Positions 1-9,477 of a DNA stretch of 64,000 nt are shown piece after piece. The notes below the pieces were generated by a model. It was not told the DNA's origin, did no database searches, and saw only the letters and a program-made list of their open reading frames with translations. Location of the stretch: positions 2,713,606-2,777,605 of the forward strand of contig NW_006917096.1 of the NCBI RefSeq assembly GCF_000516985.1. The letters are read 5' to 3'. The position numbers and the translations under genes were made by a program. Origin of the DNA: Pestalotiopsis fici W106-1 (Eukaryota > Ascomycota > Sordariomycetes > Amphisphaeriales > Sporocadaceae). Position 1 is the first letter of the stretch. Every line of letters starts with the position of its first letter.

Positions 1-450
1 AACCATACAGCACTTGAAGAGTTATGTGGGCCAATTAAGGACACGATAGAAGTCTTACCAAATAGGTTTTTCAGACATTACATCCTCTCTAAAGCCTATC
101 ACCCAGGAAAGCTTTCTATACTGAGAATGATTTCCCAAGTCGCGCCACAGTGCCTCTCTGTGAACCACAGCAGTGGAAAGCATTTACTCGTTGGAATATG
201 GCACGATTTCCGTATGGAGGTTTCTGGGGCTCGGCCAGATCTTTATGAGAAAGAGGCATTGCACCGATTTCACAGTTGGACAGACCACGTGGTGTCAGCT
301 TCTTTAATTCTTCTTGAATCAGAAACGCGACTTCGTTTAACGGATGTTGATAAACCTGCATTGTTGAAAGAGATGGACTATATTAAGGGTATTAGAGGAG
401 CATCAGAACGCATGGACAGTCTTTATAAAAAGCTTTCAGAGGGCGAATGA
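1..450 (+). CDS. 3' end of an unrecognised protein-coding gene (partial)
   Basis: An open frame runs from the first base of the window to a TGA at 448-450, giving the last 149 residues of a protein whose start lies to the left. I do not recognise the family. The visible part is soluble-looking, with no membrane segment and no low complexity; it mixes charged helices (a Lys/Glu-rich tail ending in YKKLSEGE) with a His/Trp-containing middle (HRFHSWTDH). Base composition and codon use look like ordinary coding sequence rather than a chance ORF. An internal ATG at 127 is unlikely to be the true start because the frame stays open upstream with similar composition. The gene converges on the phosphatase gene that ends at 703, with about 250 nt between them. 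It could also be only the last exon of a spliced gene. Confidence 0.5.
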   Translation, partial: NHTALEELCGPIKDTIEVLPNRFFRHYILSKAYHPGKLSILRMISQVAPQCLSVNHSSGKHLLVGIWHDFRMEVSGARPDLYEKEALHRFHSWTDHVVSASLILLESETRLRLTDVDKPALLKEMDYIKGIRGASERMDSLYKKLSEGE

Positions 451-702
451 TTCATTCAATTAATGTAATTAATTTCTCAGTCCAAAATTTCCTTCTATAT
501 TGTGAAGGAACGGATTAGTATAGTGACGCTGCCATGAGCTTCTTTCACACGGCTTAGCGTTTAGATTCAATTCAAATGTTCGTCGATATTACGGCCAAGT
601 CTGGACCGCCATCACGCTTTCACTCTAAGAAGAAATCTATTTTTATCCTGATTTGCTAGCATCCCTTCTCGGACGGAATCGGGGCACAAGTTCCCACGCT
701 CA

Positions 703-1746
703 TTATTCCGTTACATTTTCGCCCTTGATCAAGAATACAATAGACGCCGCAGGCGCCAGCCGGACAACCTCGTGACCAATGGCTTCCATCAGAAACCGAG
801 ACGCCGCCGAATGCATAGTCAGGGCGATAAAATCGGCCGGCTCATGAGCAAAGATGTCCTCGAGCACGACATGCTCCCGGGCGATGCCCTCGTCATCCGT
901 CTCGCGCACATCGGAGCGAAACAGCTCGTCGGCCTCGGTGAACCCGTCCTCAAAGACGCACTCGGGAAAGTTGGCCTGGATCCAAGACCGGGGACTCCGG
1001 CGGTCGCACGTGTGGCGGCCCATTTGCTCGCGCAAGAGCTCCTTGACAATGGGGCGGTAAAGGCGGCCGCGCTTGGCGGACAGGTCTTGGTAAATGATGC
1101 GCGACGTCTTGAGGCAGCGCTGCAGGGGGCTGCAGTACAGCACCGGAAACGGCATCTCGCGCTCTTGTATGAGCTCGGCCCAGATGCGTCCCGTCTCGAC
1201 GGCCTGCTGCTGGCCCTTTTCGGTCAGGTCGGCGTCGGCCCAGGTTACGGTTCCGTCGCCGTCTAGGAGGGCCCAGTGACCCTAGAATTTATGAACCGCC
1301 ATGTCAGCCTTTACTCACCGACTGTTTCCGGGAATTGTGAGATGTTCAAACTTACCTCCCATTCTTTTGTCCCGACTTTGGCTTCCTGCACATTATGATG
1401 TCCCTGACCATGGCGTGTGACGAATACGACCTTGTATGAGACGCCATCCGGGGCGTTCTTGTTCAGTTCCTTGACATGTTCGGCAAAGGCTGGCCATGAG
1501 GCTTTGGAGCCGTCATGCTCAGATGAAGTGACCTCCTCCAAATAGGTCCGGGGTAGCAACCCAAGGTCCTTCTGAGTAATCTGATTGAGAGAATAAGCCC
1601 AAGGAATGAGAAATAGGAGGGTCGAGGTGAGAGACCTTTTGAGCGGTATTCTCCACGTCCCCTTCCATGGACTCTTGGGCGATGAAGTAGCCCTTGAGGC
1701 TCTGAAATCGGAAGCCCCTCTTGGGACTAGCAGGATCGACAGTCAT
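703..1746 (-). CDS. Histidine phosphatase superfamily protein, PMU1-like
   Basis: Three exons on the minus strand (1746-1636, 1571-1356, 1281-703) give about 301 residues, close to yeast Pmu1 (about 295). The catalytic signature is at residues 90-94 (RHGQG, followed by HHN), a second Arg lies in the PLQRCLKTS segment, an acidic residue in ELLREQMG, and the C-terminal His in TMHSA. Together these form the phosphohistidine pocket of the phosphoglycerate-mutase fold. The family hydrolyses phosphate esters; the substrate is not predictable. Intron 2 (1355-1282) has a perfect GTAAGT donor. Intron 1 (1635-1572) uses a weak GTCTCT donor but has a good acceptor after a TCAGATTAC stretch and must be removed because it shifts the frame; an alternative in-frame donor 21 nt earlier is possible. 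The ATG at 1746 was chosen over one at 1803 because the N-terminus then matches the short leader usual in the family. Confidence 0.85.
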
Positions 1747-2634
1747 GGCAGCGTCTTTTCTCTCACAAAGGCGTTTATCAACAAAGGTTTCGAGTATACT
1801 CAATGGAACGATCCTAGCGTGTCATGTATTTGTTCTGAGTGGCTGTCAAGAACATCAGTTTCCGCTTATGAATGAACATGGGGAAATGGGTTAGGGGTCA
1901 GAAAGAACATGCGGGGTTTATTCTAGGTTCCAACCTGCGGGACTCCTAACCTTGGGTAGTATACCGGGGCCCGCTTTTAGCAATGCCTGTAATTACCAGG
2001 CTCCTATACATTTGCCATTTCTGTCACAATCTTGAAGATGGAATCATGAGCTGACAGACATCGTGCTATAGTATAAAGGCAATTCATTTGATCATCATAA
2101 CAATCGTCTTCGCTAAAGCAGTTGCCTTGTTCCAGCCAATAAGACTTGAAGAAGCCTAGCAACATCACTTTGACTAGAACCAACACTAAATCCACACGCC
2201 ATCGGAGTTAGTTGGCAACCACAACGTCCGAATCCGACTTGTGGCACAGGAAACTCTGTCTGCCAAGTCAACCCAATGGTCCGTAGACGGAAAGAAAACT
2301 CTCCGGTAGCTTACCATGTCTCTGGTTCCGCCTCAACTTGAATCCCGTTGATGGAAAAGAGGTCATCCCGTTACTACAGCACGTACGTGGCAATGTGATA
2401 CTCATCTGTTGATGACCAATCTCTCCACAAGGTAAAAGCATGAACTGTTGCTTTTTAAATAGCTACATAGGTAGGTACATCAGAACTCTATATATGTATA
2501 TAAATGACCTCGTCTTCAAAGCAAAGAAAGAAATCGTGTCGTGAACATAAGATCATCAAAAGCATTACACCCATTACACGGGCGTCAGATACACTACTTC
2601 AGCAATATCAAATCCCCTAGACCAAAACTTCAAA
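1747..2634. other. Divergent intergenic region between phosphatase and SDR genes
   Basis: This 0.9 kb stretch separates two divergent start codons and must hold both promoters. I see no credible coding sequence; the short open frames here lack family features. A TATA-like run is annotated separately near 2489. Confidence 0.6.
2489..2504 (+). promoter_or_regulatory. TATA-like element upstream of the SDR gene
   Basis: An alternating TATATATGTATATAAA run lies about 130 nt before the SDR start codon, a plausible distance for a fungal TATA element plus leader. It is the most TATA-like sequence in the interval; functional use is inferred only from position. Confidence 0.35.
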
Positions 2635-3660
2635 ATGTCTACCTCCTCCGTCTGGCTCATCACGGGCGCGACGAGCGGCATAGGGCTAGACCTGGCCAAG
2701 GCCGCTCTGGCCGCCGGCCACACGGTGATTGCCGGCTGTCGTGATACCTCCAAGATTGCCACCGTGGCAGCTGAGCTGGAACAGCGCGGCGTCACTTGGC
2801 TGACCCTGGATGTGGGAGCTGACGATGTAGTCGAGGCTAAAATACAGGAATGCATCGCCAAGTTCGGCCGCATCGATGTTCTCGTCAACAATGCCGGATA
2901 TGGAGTCATGGGGGCTATCGAGGATATCAGGTGAGCAAGTCTTCTTGGAAACCAGATCAGTTCTTATGTGAAAATCAAACCACTAAACTCTTGTCTTTAT
3001 GGTATAGCATTAGTCAAGTCACGGCTCAGTTCAACGTCAACTTGCTCGGCCCCTTGCGCACCATTCAAGCCGTGCTCCCTTCGATGCGCGATCGCAGATC
3101 TGGCACCATTGTCAACATCTCCAGTACAAACGGCATCACCTCCATGCCCGGTCTTGGAGTCTATGGCGCCAGCAAATTTGCTCTAGAGGGTATGATTCTC
3201 CCCTTTTCTATTTTCTACTCTTTTCATATAACAAACAATTACACCTTGGCTAACACTCCTTACTATAACAGGCCTTACCGAGGGTCTTCAGATGGAGGTG
3301 GCACCCTTTGGCATCCGCGTCCTGCTCGTCGAGCCGGGCATGGTGGCTACCCGCCTAGCCGACCCCAAGGGCTCCGGCACCATTGTCCCGCTGAGCGAGC
3401 CGTACCGGGACTCGCTTGTCGACCAGACTATGCAAGGGATCCTGGGCGCCTACGCCGCCGGGATGGGAGCCAGCGCCGAAAAGACGGCGCTCCGAATCGT
3501 CGAGGCGGTCGACGGCACCGGGCTTCTGGAGGGTAGACAAGATAGCGTCAAACTTAGGCTGCCACTGGGCGCGGATGCGGCCGAGACGTTTCAGAAGAAG
3601 GGGGCGGAGTTTTCTGGTCTGTATAGTGATTTGAAGGATGTTTCGGAAAGTATCGGTTGA
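2635..3660 (+). CDS. Short-chain dehydrogenase/reductase (classical SDR)
   Basis: Three exons (2635-2930, 3008-3189, 3272-3660) encode 288 residues, a normal length for a classical SDR. The protein shows the Rossmann cofactor motif TGATSGIG (residues 10-17), the structural NNAG motif (about 86-89), a catalytic Ser in NISSTNG and the YGASK catalytic pair, followed by the VEPGMVATRL segment after the active site. It is therefore expected to be an NAD(P)(H)-dependent oxidoreductase acting in the cytosol; the substrate cannot be told. It resembles the group of fungal SDRs often annotated as oxidoreductases of retinol or steroid dehydrogenase type. Introns carry GTGAGC and GTATGA donors and restore the frame exactly (phases 2 and 1). 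The stop lies 118 nt from the stop of the opposing DUF1772 gene. Confidence 0.93.
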
Positions 3661-3778
3661 GGAAAATGGGAATAGTTTTACATTACTGTACACCTGTTGG
3701 GTTTATACTACACTTCAGTAGTATAAAATAGATTGGCTATATAGCATTGTACTTAGACCTCTCTACTATAGGTATTGA

Positions 3779-4409
3779 TCATGCAGACAAGACTTTTGAC
3801 AAGTTCCAGACTGCAAATCCAGTCCCAATCAGCGGGAGCATAGCCCGCGCAAAATTCAACCTACTCCAACGAGTCAAAAGCCTCCGCGCCTCTTCCATGG
3901 CCTGGACCTCGTCCCTGTCGCTCTCCCGAGTATTACTGTCGGTATCTTTGGCATCCCCGGCAATCATCAAGCCCTCGAGCTCGCGAATCGTCCGCATAAT
4001 GAACAAGAGCGTAAACGGAACAATGCCCACCATGAGCGCCGCCGCGGCCGCGAATCCGCGCCACTCGCCGCTTCCGCCCCCGTACTGAGCCGGGTGCTTT
4101 GCCACGGTCCACGCCACGCCCAGGTACGATGCCGCAATGGCCCCTGCCGCCGGTGGCATGTATGACTTGCCCAGGTTGTAGGCCAGGTGCCATTGCTGGA
4201 GAAGAACCTCGCGCGGCGCAGAGGACTGGAGAATGGGTGTGATGGTGAAGAAGGAAATGGCGGCGCCGGCGCCTATGAAAGTTGGGATTTTGTCAGTCGG
4301 GGTCTACATCATGGAGATATGGTGGACTAGTCGACTTACCAGATGCCCATGCAGAGGCAATGATGCTGGCCGTTGCGGCCAGTGGAAGCGGGCTGGTTAG
4401 TGTTGTCAT
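3779..4409 (-). CDS. DUF1772 / anthrone-oxygenase-like small membrane protein
   Basis: Two exons (4409-4340 and 4272-3779) with a GTAAGT donor encode 187 residues. The protein has about four hydrophobic segments: an N-terminal Ala/Ser-rich helix (about 8-35, including the AISFFTI stretch), one around the PPAAGAIAASYL segment, one around LMVGIVPFTLLFIM, and a C-terminal one (AMLPLIGTGFAVWNL). A soluble loop with RTIREL and an acidic linker precedes the last helix. This layout, and the TP(I/V)L...W segment after helix 1, match the DUF1772 family, which includes fungal anthrone oxygenases of polyketide pathways (EncA/HypC type) and many members of unknown role. No polyketide synthase is visible in the window, so a role in secondary metabolism is inference only. 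Iterated CGGACA elements lie 200-365 nt upstream of the start. Confidence 0.8.
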
Positions 4410-5087
4410 GATGCAAGGTTGTATCTTTGCAGCTTATTGATAGCTAGTCCAATTTCGTTTGTGACTATAATGAGAAAATCTTTCTAGAGAACTGCCTTTC
4501 GAATATTATAGGCTTGATTGATTTGTAGTAGTATTTGATGATGCCGCAAAATTCATGGCGTGAATATCTTGCCATGAATGCTTTTATACTTTTGGGTGGC
4601 CTTATTCGGACAATTGAGCGGACAACTAATGAAACAATTTGGGCGTGACAGAAATCTCACCCCATTCGGACATTTCAGCGGACATTTGCTATGAGATATC
4701 CTGGAAGAGGTGATAGCACATCTCCAAAATAAGTGGGTCGAGTATTGCCACGCCGTCGTCAGCTTTCCGGACATCTCAAGATCTCCGATTCAAACGGAAC
4801 CCACTCCGGTACGGTGCAACCCACGGAAATGATTAGTAGTACGCATTGTATTATTTGAATATGCTCAAACGCTTTATTTGCCTATGAATTTGCTCAATAC
4901 CCAAATGGTATTCTCGAGCCATGCCAGAACTCCGGAAATCATTGCACAGTCCCAAGTCTTTTTTTGCGTCTCAACACCGTGCTTCTTACTTGCATCTCTT
5001 CTTGACCGACGGGGTATAACCACACCTGATGACGCTCCCCCAGCCGCCAGCATTACAGTCAGGCACTATCACTAATGCGCCTACATT
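4410..5087. other. Intergenic region upstream of the DUF1772 gene and downstream of HAS1
   Basis: About 0.7 kb between the 5' end of the DUF1772 gene and the 3' end of HAS1, both on the minus strand. No credible gene is seen. It contains the CGGACA direct repeat annotated separately. Confidence 0.6.
4604..4773. promoter_or_regulatory. Iterated CGGACA elements, two 21-bp direct repeats 60 bp apart
   Basis: Five copies of CGGACA occur at 4607, 4619, 4667, 4679 and 4768. The first four form two units (4604-4624 and 4664-4684) that match at 19 of 21 positions: each has two CGGACA copies 12 nt apart, and the units are 60 nt apart. CGG is the half-site read by fungal Zn(II)2Cys6 regulators, so a cluster of bound activator sites for the DUF1772 gene (start at 4409) is a reasonable inference. 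The repeat could instead be a chance local duplication. Confidence 0.45.
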
Positions 5088-7099
5088 TTACCTTCTCTTG
5101 TTGAACTGCTGCTTCGAGCCCTGTCGGGGCTGAGATCCGTAGGCTCTTCTTCCTTGCACCTTGTCATTCTTCATGCTTGCATTCAATGAAATGTCGACTC
5201 GCGGGGGAGCGTTGAATCCGAAAGACTTTGCAACCTTCTTCAAGTCGAGCTTGGAAACATCAAACACGGATCTCAAGCTGTGGCTGGCGTATGCGTGGAT
5301 ATAACTCTTGAAACCGTCCTTGGCAGACTGGTGGAGGTAGTAGTTCTGCGACACCAGCTTCTCGAGTTGGCTCTGGATGTTGATGATCTTGTTGGCCGGG
5401 AACTCGAACTCGGAGACGGGAACGCGGGCCTGCTTGAGGTGACCCAGGAAAGCAGCTTCCGAGGGCTGCAAGAACATCAGACTTCGGCCCTTGGTGTTGG
5501 CACGAGCTGTTCGGCCCACGCGGTGAATGTAGTCACGGGGATCACTAGAGGGTTCTATAGTTAGCAATTGCGTCCTAGCAGTCCTCCTGGGACAAACTTA
5601 CTCCGGAGGGTCAAACTGGACAATCCAGTCAACAGCAGGAATATCGAGACCACGAGCAGCAACATCTGTGCAAAGCAGTGTACCCTGCTTGGCATTCGAG
5701 AATTCAAAAAAGGTGTTGGTTCTCTTTTGTTGTTTTTGCTTTCCGTGAAGGTCGAGCACCGGAAGATCAATGTAATTGAGGAGCTCAGAGTGATACCTAA
5801 AACGATAATGTTAGTTAATGTTATTTGAGTTTACAACCTGGAAAAAACTCACTTGACACATGCACAACTGCTAAAGAAGACAATGATCTTCTTCTTTTGG
5901 TTCCTCTTTAGGAAACTGAACAGGAGCAAGAATCGCTTGTCGGGCTCGCAGAGCACATATCCTTGCTCCAGACCCTCGGCTGTACTGAACTGCTTCTCCT
6001 CGTCCACATTGATATACAGAGGTCCGGGGCGGAGCGAAATTCTGGCGAGATCCTCGACCTTGGTTGTTTGTGTCGCACTGAAAAGCATACTTTGTCGGTC
6101 CTCCGAAGGCACTGCAATTGTCGCATTAGCGGGTGAATCTCCATGTCACAAGAAGCAAGACGCTTACAAATCTTGATAATTTGCTTCATTTCGTCTTCGA
6201 AACCAATCTCAAGAATTCTGTCGGCCTCGTCAATGACCAAGGATTTCTGACGCACAGTTAGCATGAGTTGCACAGTGTTGTGACCGAGTGTCCCGTACCA
6301 AGTTCTTGAAGACAAAGGGCGTGTTTTGCAGGTGATCAAGCAGACGTCCTGGCGTCGCAACCAGGAGGTTGACACCCTTGGCGAGCTTGTCAGCCTCGGC
6401 CCTCCGATTGGCACCACCAATGACGATTCCGTAGGTCTGAGAGTGGTGCGCCATCAATTCTCTTGCGACACCAAAGATCTGTAGTGCCAGCTCGCGGGTG
6501 GGGGACACAATGATGACACCGGTTCCGTTGCGCGGCTTGAAGCGCAACGAGTTGAGCATTTCCACAGCCGGGATCAAGAAAGCCAGGGTCTTTCCACTGC
6601 CGGTCTTGGCGGCTCCCAGCACGTCCTTGCCAGCGAGCAGAGGGGGGATACCACGGCGCTGGATCTCGGTCATCTTGGTGAATCCCATTTCCTTGATTGC
6701 CTTCATGGTGCGCTCCGAGAGCTTCAGCTCGTCAAACGTGTTCGCATTCGACTCGGCGCCGGGAGGCAGGGTGAGGCTGCCATCTTGGAGCGGGTCGTCG
6801 CCGTTGGCTGTGACTTTGGCAACCTCGTCGGTCTCGTTGTCGTCCTCGTCGTCTTCTTCGCTTTCGGCGGCGGCATCCTCATCCTCGTCTACGTCTTCAA
6901 TGTCATCGTCGTCAGAGGCGTCCTCCTCGGCTTCATCCTCGACCTCGTCCTCGCTCGACTCCTCCTCCACGGGCTCTTCCGGCTCAACGCGCTTCACCTT
7001 CTTGGATTTCTTCTGCGCAGGCACAGCGGGAGCAGCCTTGGTGGACTTGGCAGGCTTGGAGCCATTGGCATCCGAGAACTTTCGCTTTTGCGAACCCAT
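5088..7099 (-). CDS. HAS1: ATP-dependent RNA helicase HAS1 (DEAD-box, DDX18 type)
   Basis: Five exons (7099-6299, 6246-6168, 6111-5853, 5796-5602, 5544-5088) encode 596 residues. An N-terminal basic then strongly acidic tail (about 30-95) precedes the helicase core: the Q-motif region ([10 protein letters not shown], about 138-147), Walker [10 protein letters not shown] (163-171), [20 protein letters not shown] (273-276), SAT (305-307), [11 protein letters not shown] and HRVGRTAR. The segment [15 protein letters not shown] and the [11 protein letters not shown] tail are hallmarks of Has1 rather than other DEAD-box proteins. Has1 acts in the nucleolus in 40S and 60S subunit assembly and snoRNA release. 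Introns are 52-57 nt. In the last intron the first AG after CTAAC would break the frame, so the next AG was used; it restores the conserved [11 protein letters not shown]. The ATG at 7099 was chosen because upstream residues do not look like Has1. Confidence 0.96.
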
Positions 7100-8014
7100 A
7101 TTCGAAATCAGCCTCGTCTTTCGTTGCGGATGTTTGCGAGCGAATTGTCGAGGTGGTATGAGACTGCAAGTAAATTGGCGGGCGCCTTTAGTGGTGGGTG
7201 GGATACCTGCTCCGAACTTTTTTTTTCTGCCAACTGCTGTTGTCGCCAATCGATAAGACTAGCCTGGGCCTGCCCCACTCCAAATATTATACGGGCCTGC
7301 CCAAGTACCTTCGTACCGTCTTGGCGTATTGACAGACATTTAGAGCCGCCCCATGATTGATCATTTCAGTCTTCTTGTCACTTTTGATACTTAATTCGCA
7401 GCGCTGGAAAGATCTTCATTTATCGCCTCTTGACCATATTTTGAATATACAGTCACAAATCTTAGAGAAAACATCAGTCATAACGCAGCCACTAGTTGCT
7501 TTTGGCGGCTTAAATTGCAACAGAGAATCGTCACTCATCATGATCAACATCAGGCAAGACAAAAAAGTACATTGGAACGGGGAGCATGGATAAAGATGCA
7601 TAAAGACAAGTTCACAGTGACATGTCCGCTTCGTTTAATCAACGACCTAGCTTCAAAAAAGAGATGCCGATACACCTCGTCCTCATCCCATGTTTTGTTA
7701 TCCGTGTTTCCTGAGTCATCAGAATAATTGCTGTTGCCCAGTACCGTCCAAGCTCTAAAATCATGCAAAGAAATTCGCCCTCGAGACCCCATTCAGATGC
7801 ATCCATACCATGCCCTTGCCGTCTAAAGTTATGAATCGAGTGTTCTTTTCCATGTACCAATATGTCTCCCCAAGGCTATGGCGAACCCCAATCGCAAAGT
7901 AGGTAGATACCACTCATCAAGCTTGACCCTAATGTGGGACTGGTGCTGATTGCATGATATCACATGCCAATATATGTGGAAGCCCGCAACTGAAGATTTA
8001 GAGAATCCCTATCA
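7100..8014. other. Intergenic region: HAS1 promoter and 3' end of the PFK-2/FBPase-2 gene
   Basis: About 0.9 kb between two same-strand genes. It must contain the HAS1 promoter and leader (near 7100-7500) and the 3' untranslated region of the upstream gene. No convincing coding sequence is seen on either strand. Confidence 0.6.
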
Positions 8015-9477
8015 TTATGCGCTAGGCACTGGGTCCTCATGCTTTGCTGTGCTACCCTTTGCTCTCCACGTGCTGACAGCTGGAATGTCGGCCTGCCATC
8101 GTTCCTCTTCTGTGCCATAAGCCTTGGGGGTCAGCTTGATGAGGCAGTGCAGAGGCACGTTCATCCAGGGCGATTGAGCCTGGTCCTTCTTCATAAAGTA
8201 TGCATATATGCATCGCAGGATGGCTTGGTGGGTGACAATCAAGATGTCCTCTGATCGTTCCAACTCCATGATGATGGGCTCTAATCGGATAACCACATCG
8301 CGGTACGACTCACCGCCCCTGTATCGGTAGTTGTACTTGTCCTCGTCTCGCGCGATAAAGTCCTCGGGGTACTGGTTCTTGATTTCTTGATAGGTCATGC
8401 CATCGCAAAGGCCAGCATCAAGCTCATCCAGAGCCTTCCATTGTAATTGATTGTAATTTTCTGGCAGAAAACGGGCAGTCTGGATCGTACGCTTGAGCGT
8501 CGAGGTCCAGACCGTCAATGGTCGATCGCTCTGTTCATACCTAGTTAGCAAACTCAAGTTTCGCAGCCATGGCACATTTATGATTATAGCAGACTTACAC
8601 CAACTGATTGTCGCACGAGCTCTGGCAACTTTTGGGCATACTGTTGTCCTCGAGGGGAGAGGTCGGCATCTCCACCAATGCGACCGTCCAAGTTGTACAT
8701 TGACTCGCCATGTCTCGACAGCCAAATGGACCGCGGTCGAATATGCAGATTCATCAAGTAGTATACAACGCGACTTTGCAGGTAGTCCTTGATGCGATTT
8801 ATAATGACCTGGCTGCCAACGTTCAATATCTTGAGGTACGTGTACTCGCTCTCGTCGCCATCGCCGTCAATGGTCTTGTAGACCTTTTCGTAATTCTTGA
8901 TTCGATTCCTGAAGTCGAGTGCAGCCTGCTCGGGGTCTTGTCCTTTGTAGTCGGGGCTCGTGGCTTTCACGTCGCGAATGTTGGCCATAATCAGGTCCTC
9001 ATCGTCGCACTTGGACTCGACAAAGAGTACTTCAACGCCCTCACGTGCGCAGACGTCAGACACCCACTTCCGCCGCTCCTTGGTAGAGTTTGTTGCATCC
9101 AGGATTCCAATAGTACCGCCCTGCTTGAACCACTCCAGCATATCGGCTATGGCAGCTTCGGCGGCCGCCCTTCTTCGGCGCTCGCCCTCGGCGTTGCCCG
9201 TGTCAAAGAAGTCGGCCGAGGGTTGAGGAGCGTCATGACGTCGGTAGTTGCCCACGTTGAAGGTCTTGGCGTCAATGGAGAGCCATTGCAGGTATCGTTG
9301 AGCTGGGTAGTAAAAGCAGGTAAGTTTTCTGATCGCCTCGAGAATCTGAGCATTAAGGGAGGGGTGCATACCTTTTTGGGCAATGAAACTCTTTCCACGT
9401 GCTGGCAAACCAACCATTACAACACAAATCTTGGTGTCCTCGGCCTGAACGCCCCGGCCATTAGCGCGTGGTGCCAT
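8015..9477 (-). CDS. 6-phosphofructo-2-kinase / fructose-2,6-bisphosphatase (bifunctional)
   Basis: Three exons (9477-9372, 9302-8599, 8530-8015) encode 441 residues. The N-terminal kinase half has the Walker A loop GLPARGKS (23-30), the WLSIDAKTFNVGNYRR fructose-6-phosphate region and ILDATNS. The C-terminal half is a histidine phosphatase: RHGES at 232-236, a catalytic Glu near 306 (LDELDAG) and His371 in VTHQAI. Because the phospho-accepting His233 is present, the bisphosphatase should be active, unlike yeast Pfk26, where it is replaced; the short form resembles yeast Fbp26 in layout. The enzyme sets cytosolic fructose-2,6-bisphosphate and so steers glycolysis against gluconeogenesis. Intron 2 requires skipping the first AG after GCTAAC (it would give an early stop) and using the AG 10 nt further on. 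The start ATG at 9477 sits just before the kinase fold. Confidence 0.95.

Noticed and set aside
772..1266. 164-codon plus-strand frame over the PMU1-like phosphatase
   Set aside because: Shadow of the phosphatase exon 3; no independent features.
1311..1355. Read-through of the phosphatase exon 2 into intron 2
   Set aside because: A perfect GTAAGT donor at 1355 and an exact in-frame acceptor at 1282 show that this is intron, not coding.
4553..4774. Minus-strand 73-codon frame with repeated CPLKCPN/CPLNCPN
   Set aside because: The apparent Cys-Pro repeat is the translation of the CGGACA DNA repeat; no other sign of coding.
6498..7256. 252-codon plus-strand frame over the 5' half of HAS1
   Set aside because: Its Ser-rich middle is simply the reverse reading of the acidic Glu/Asp tract codons of HAS1.
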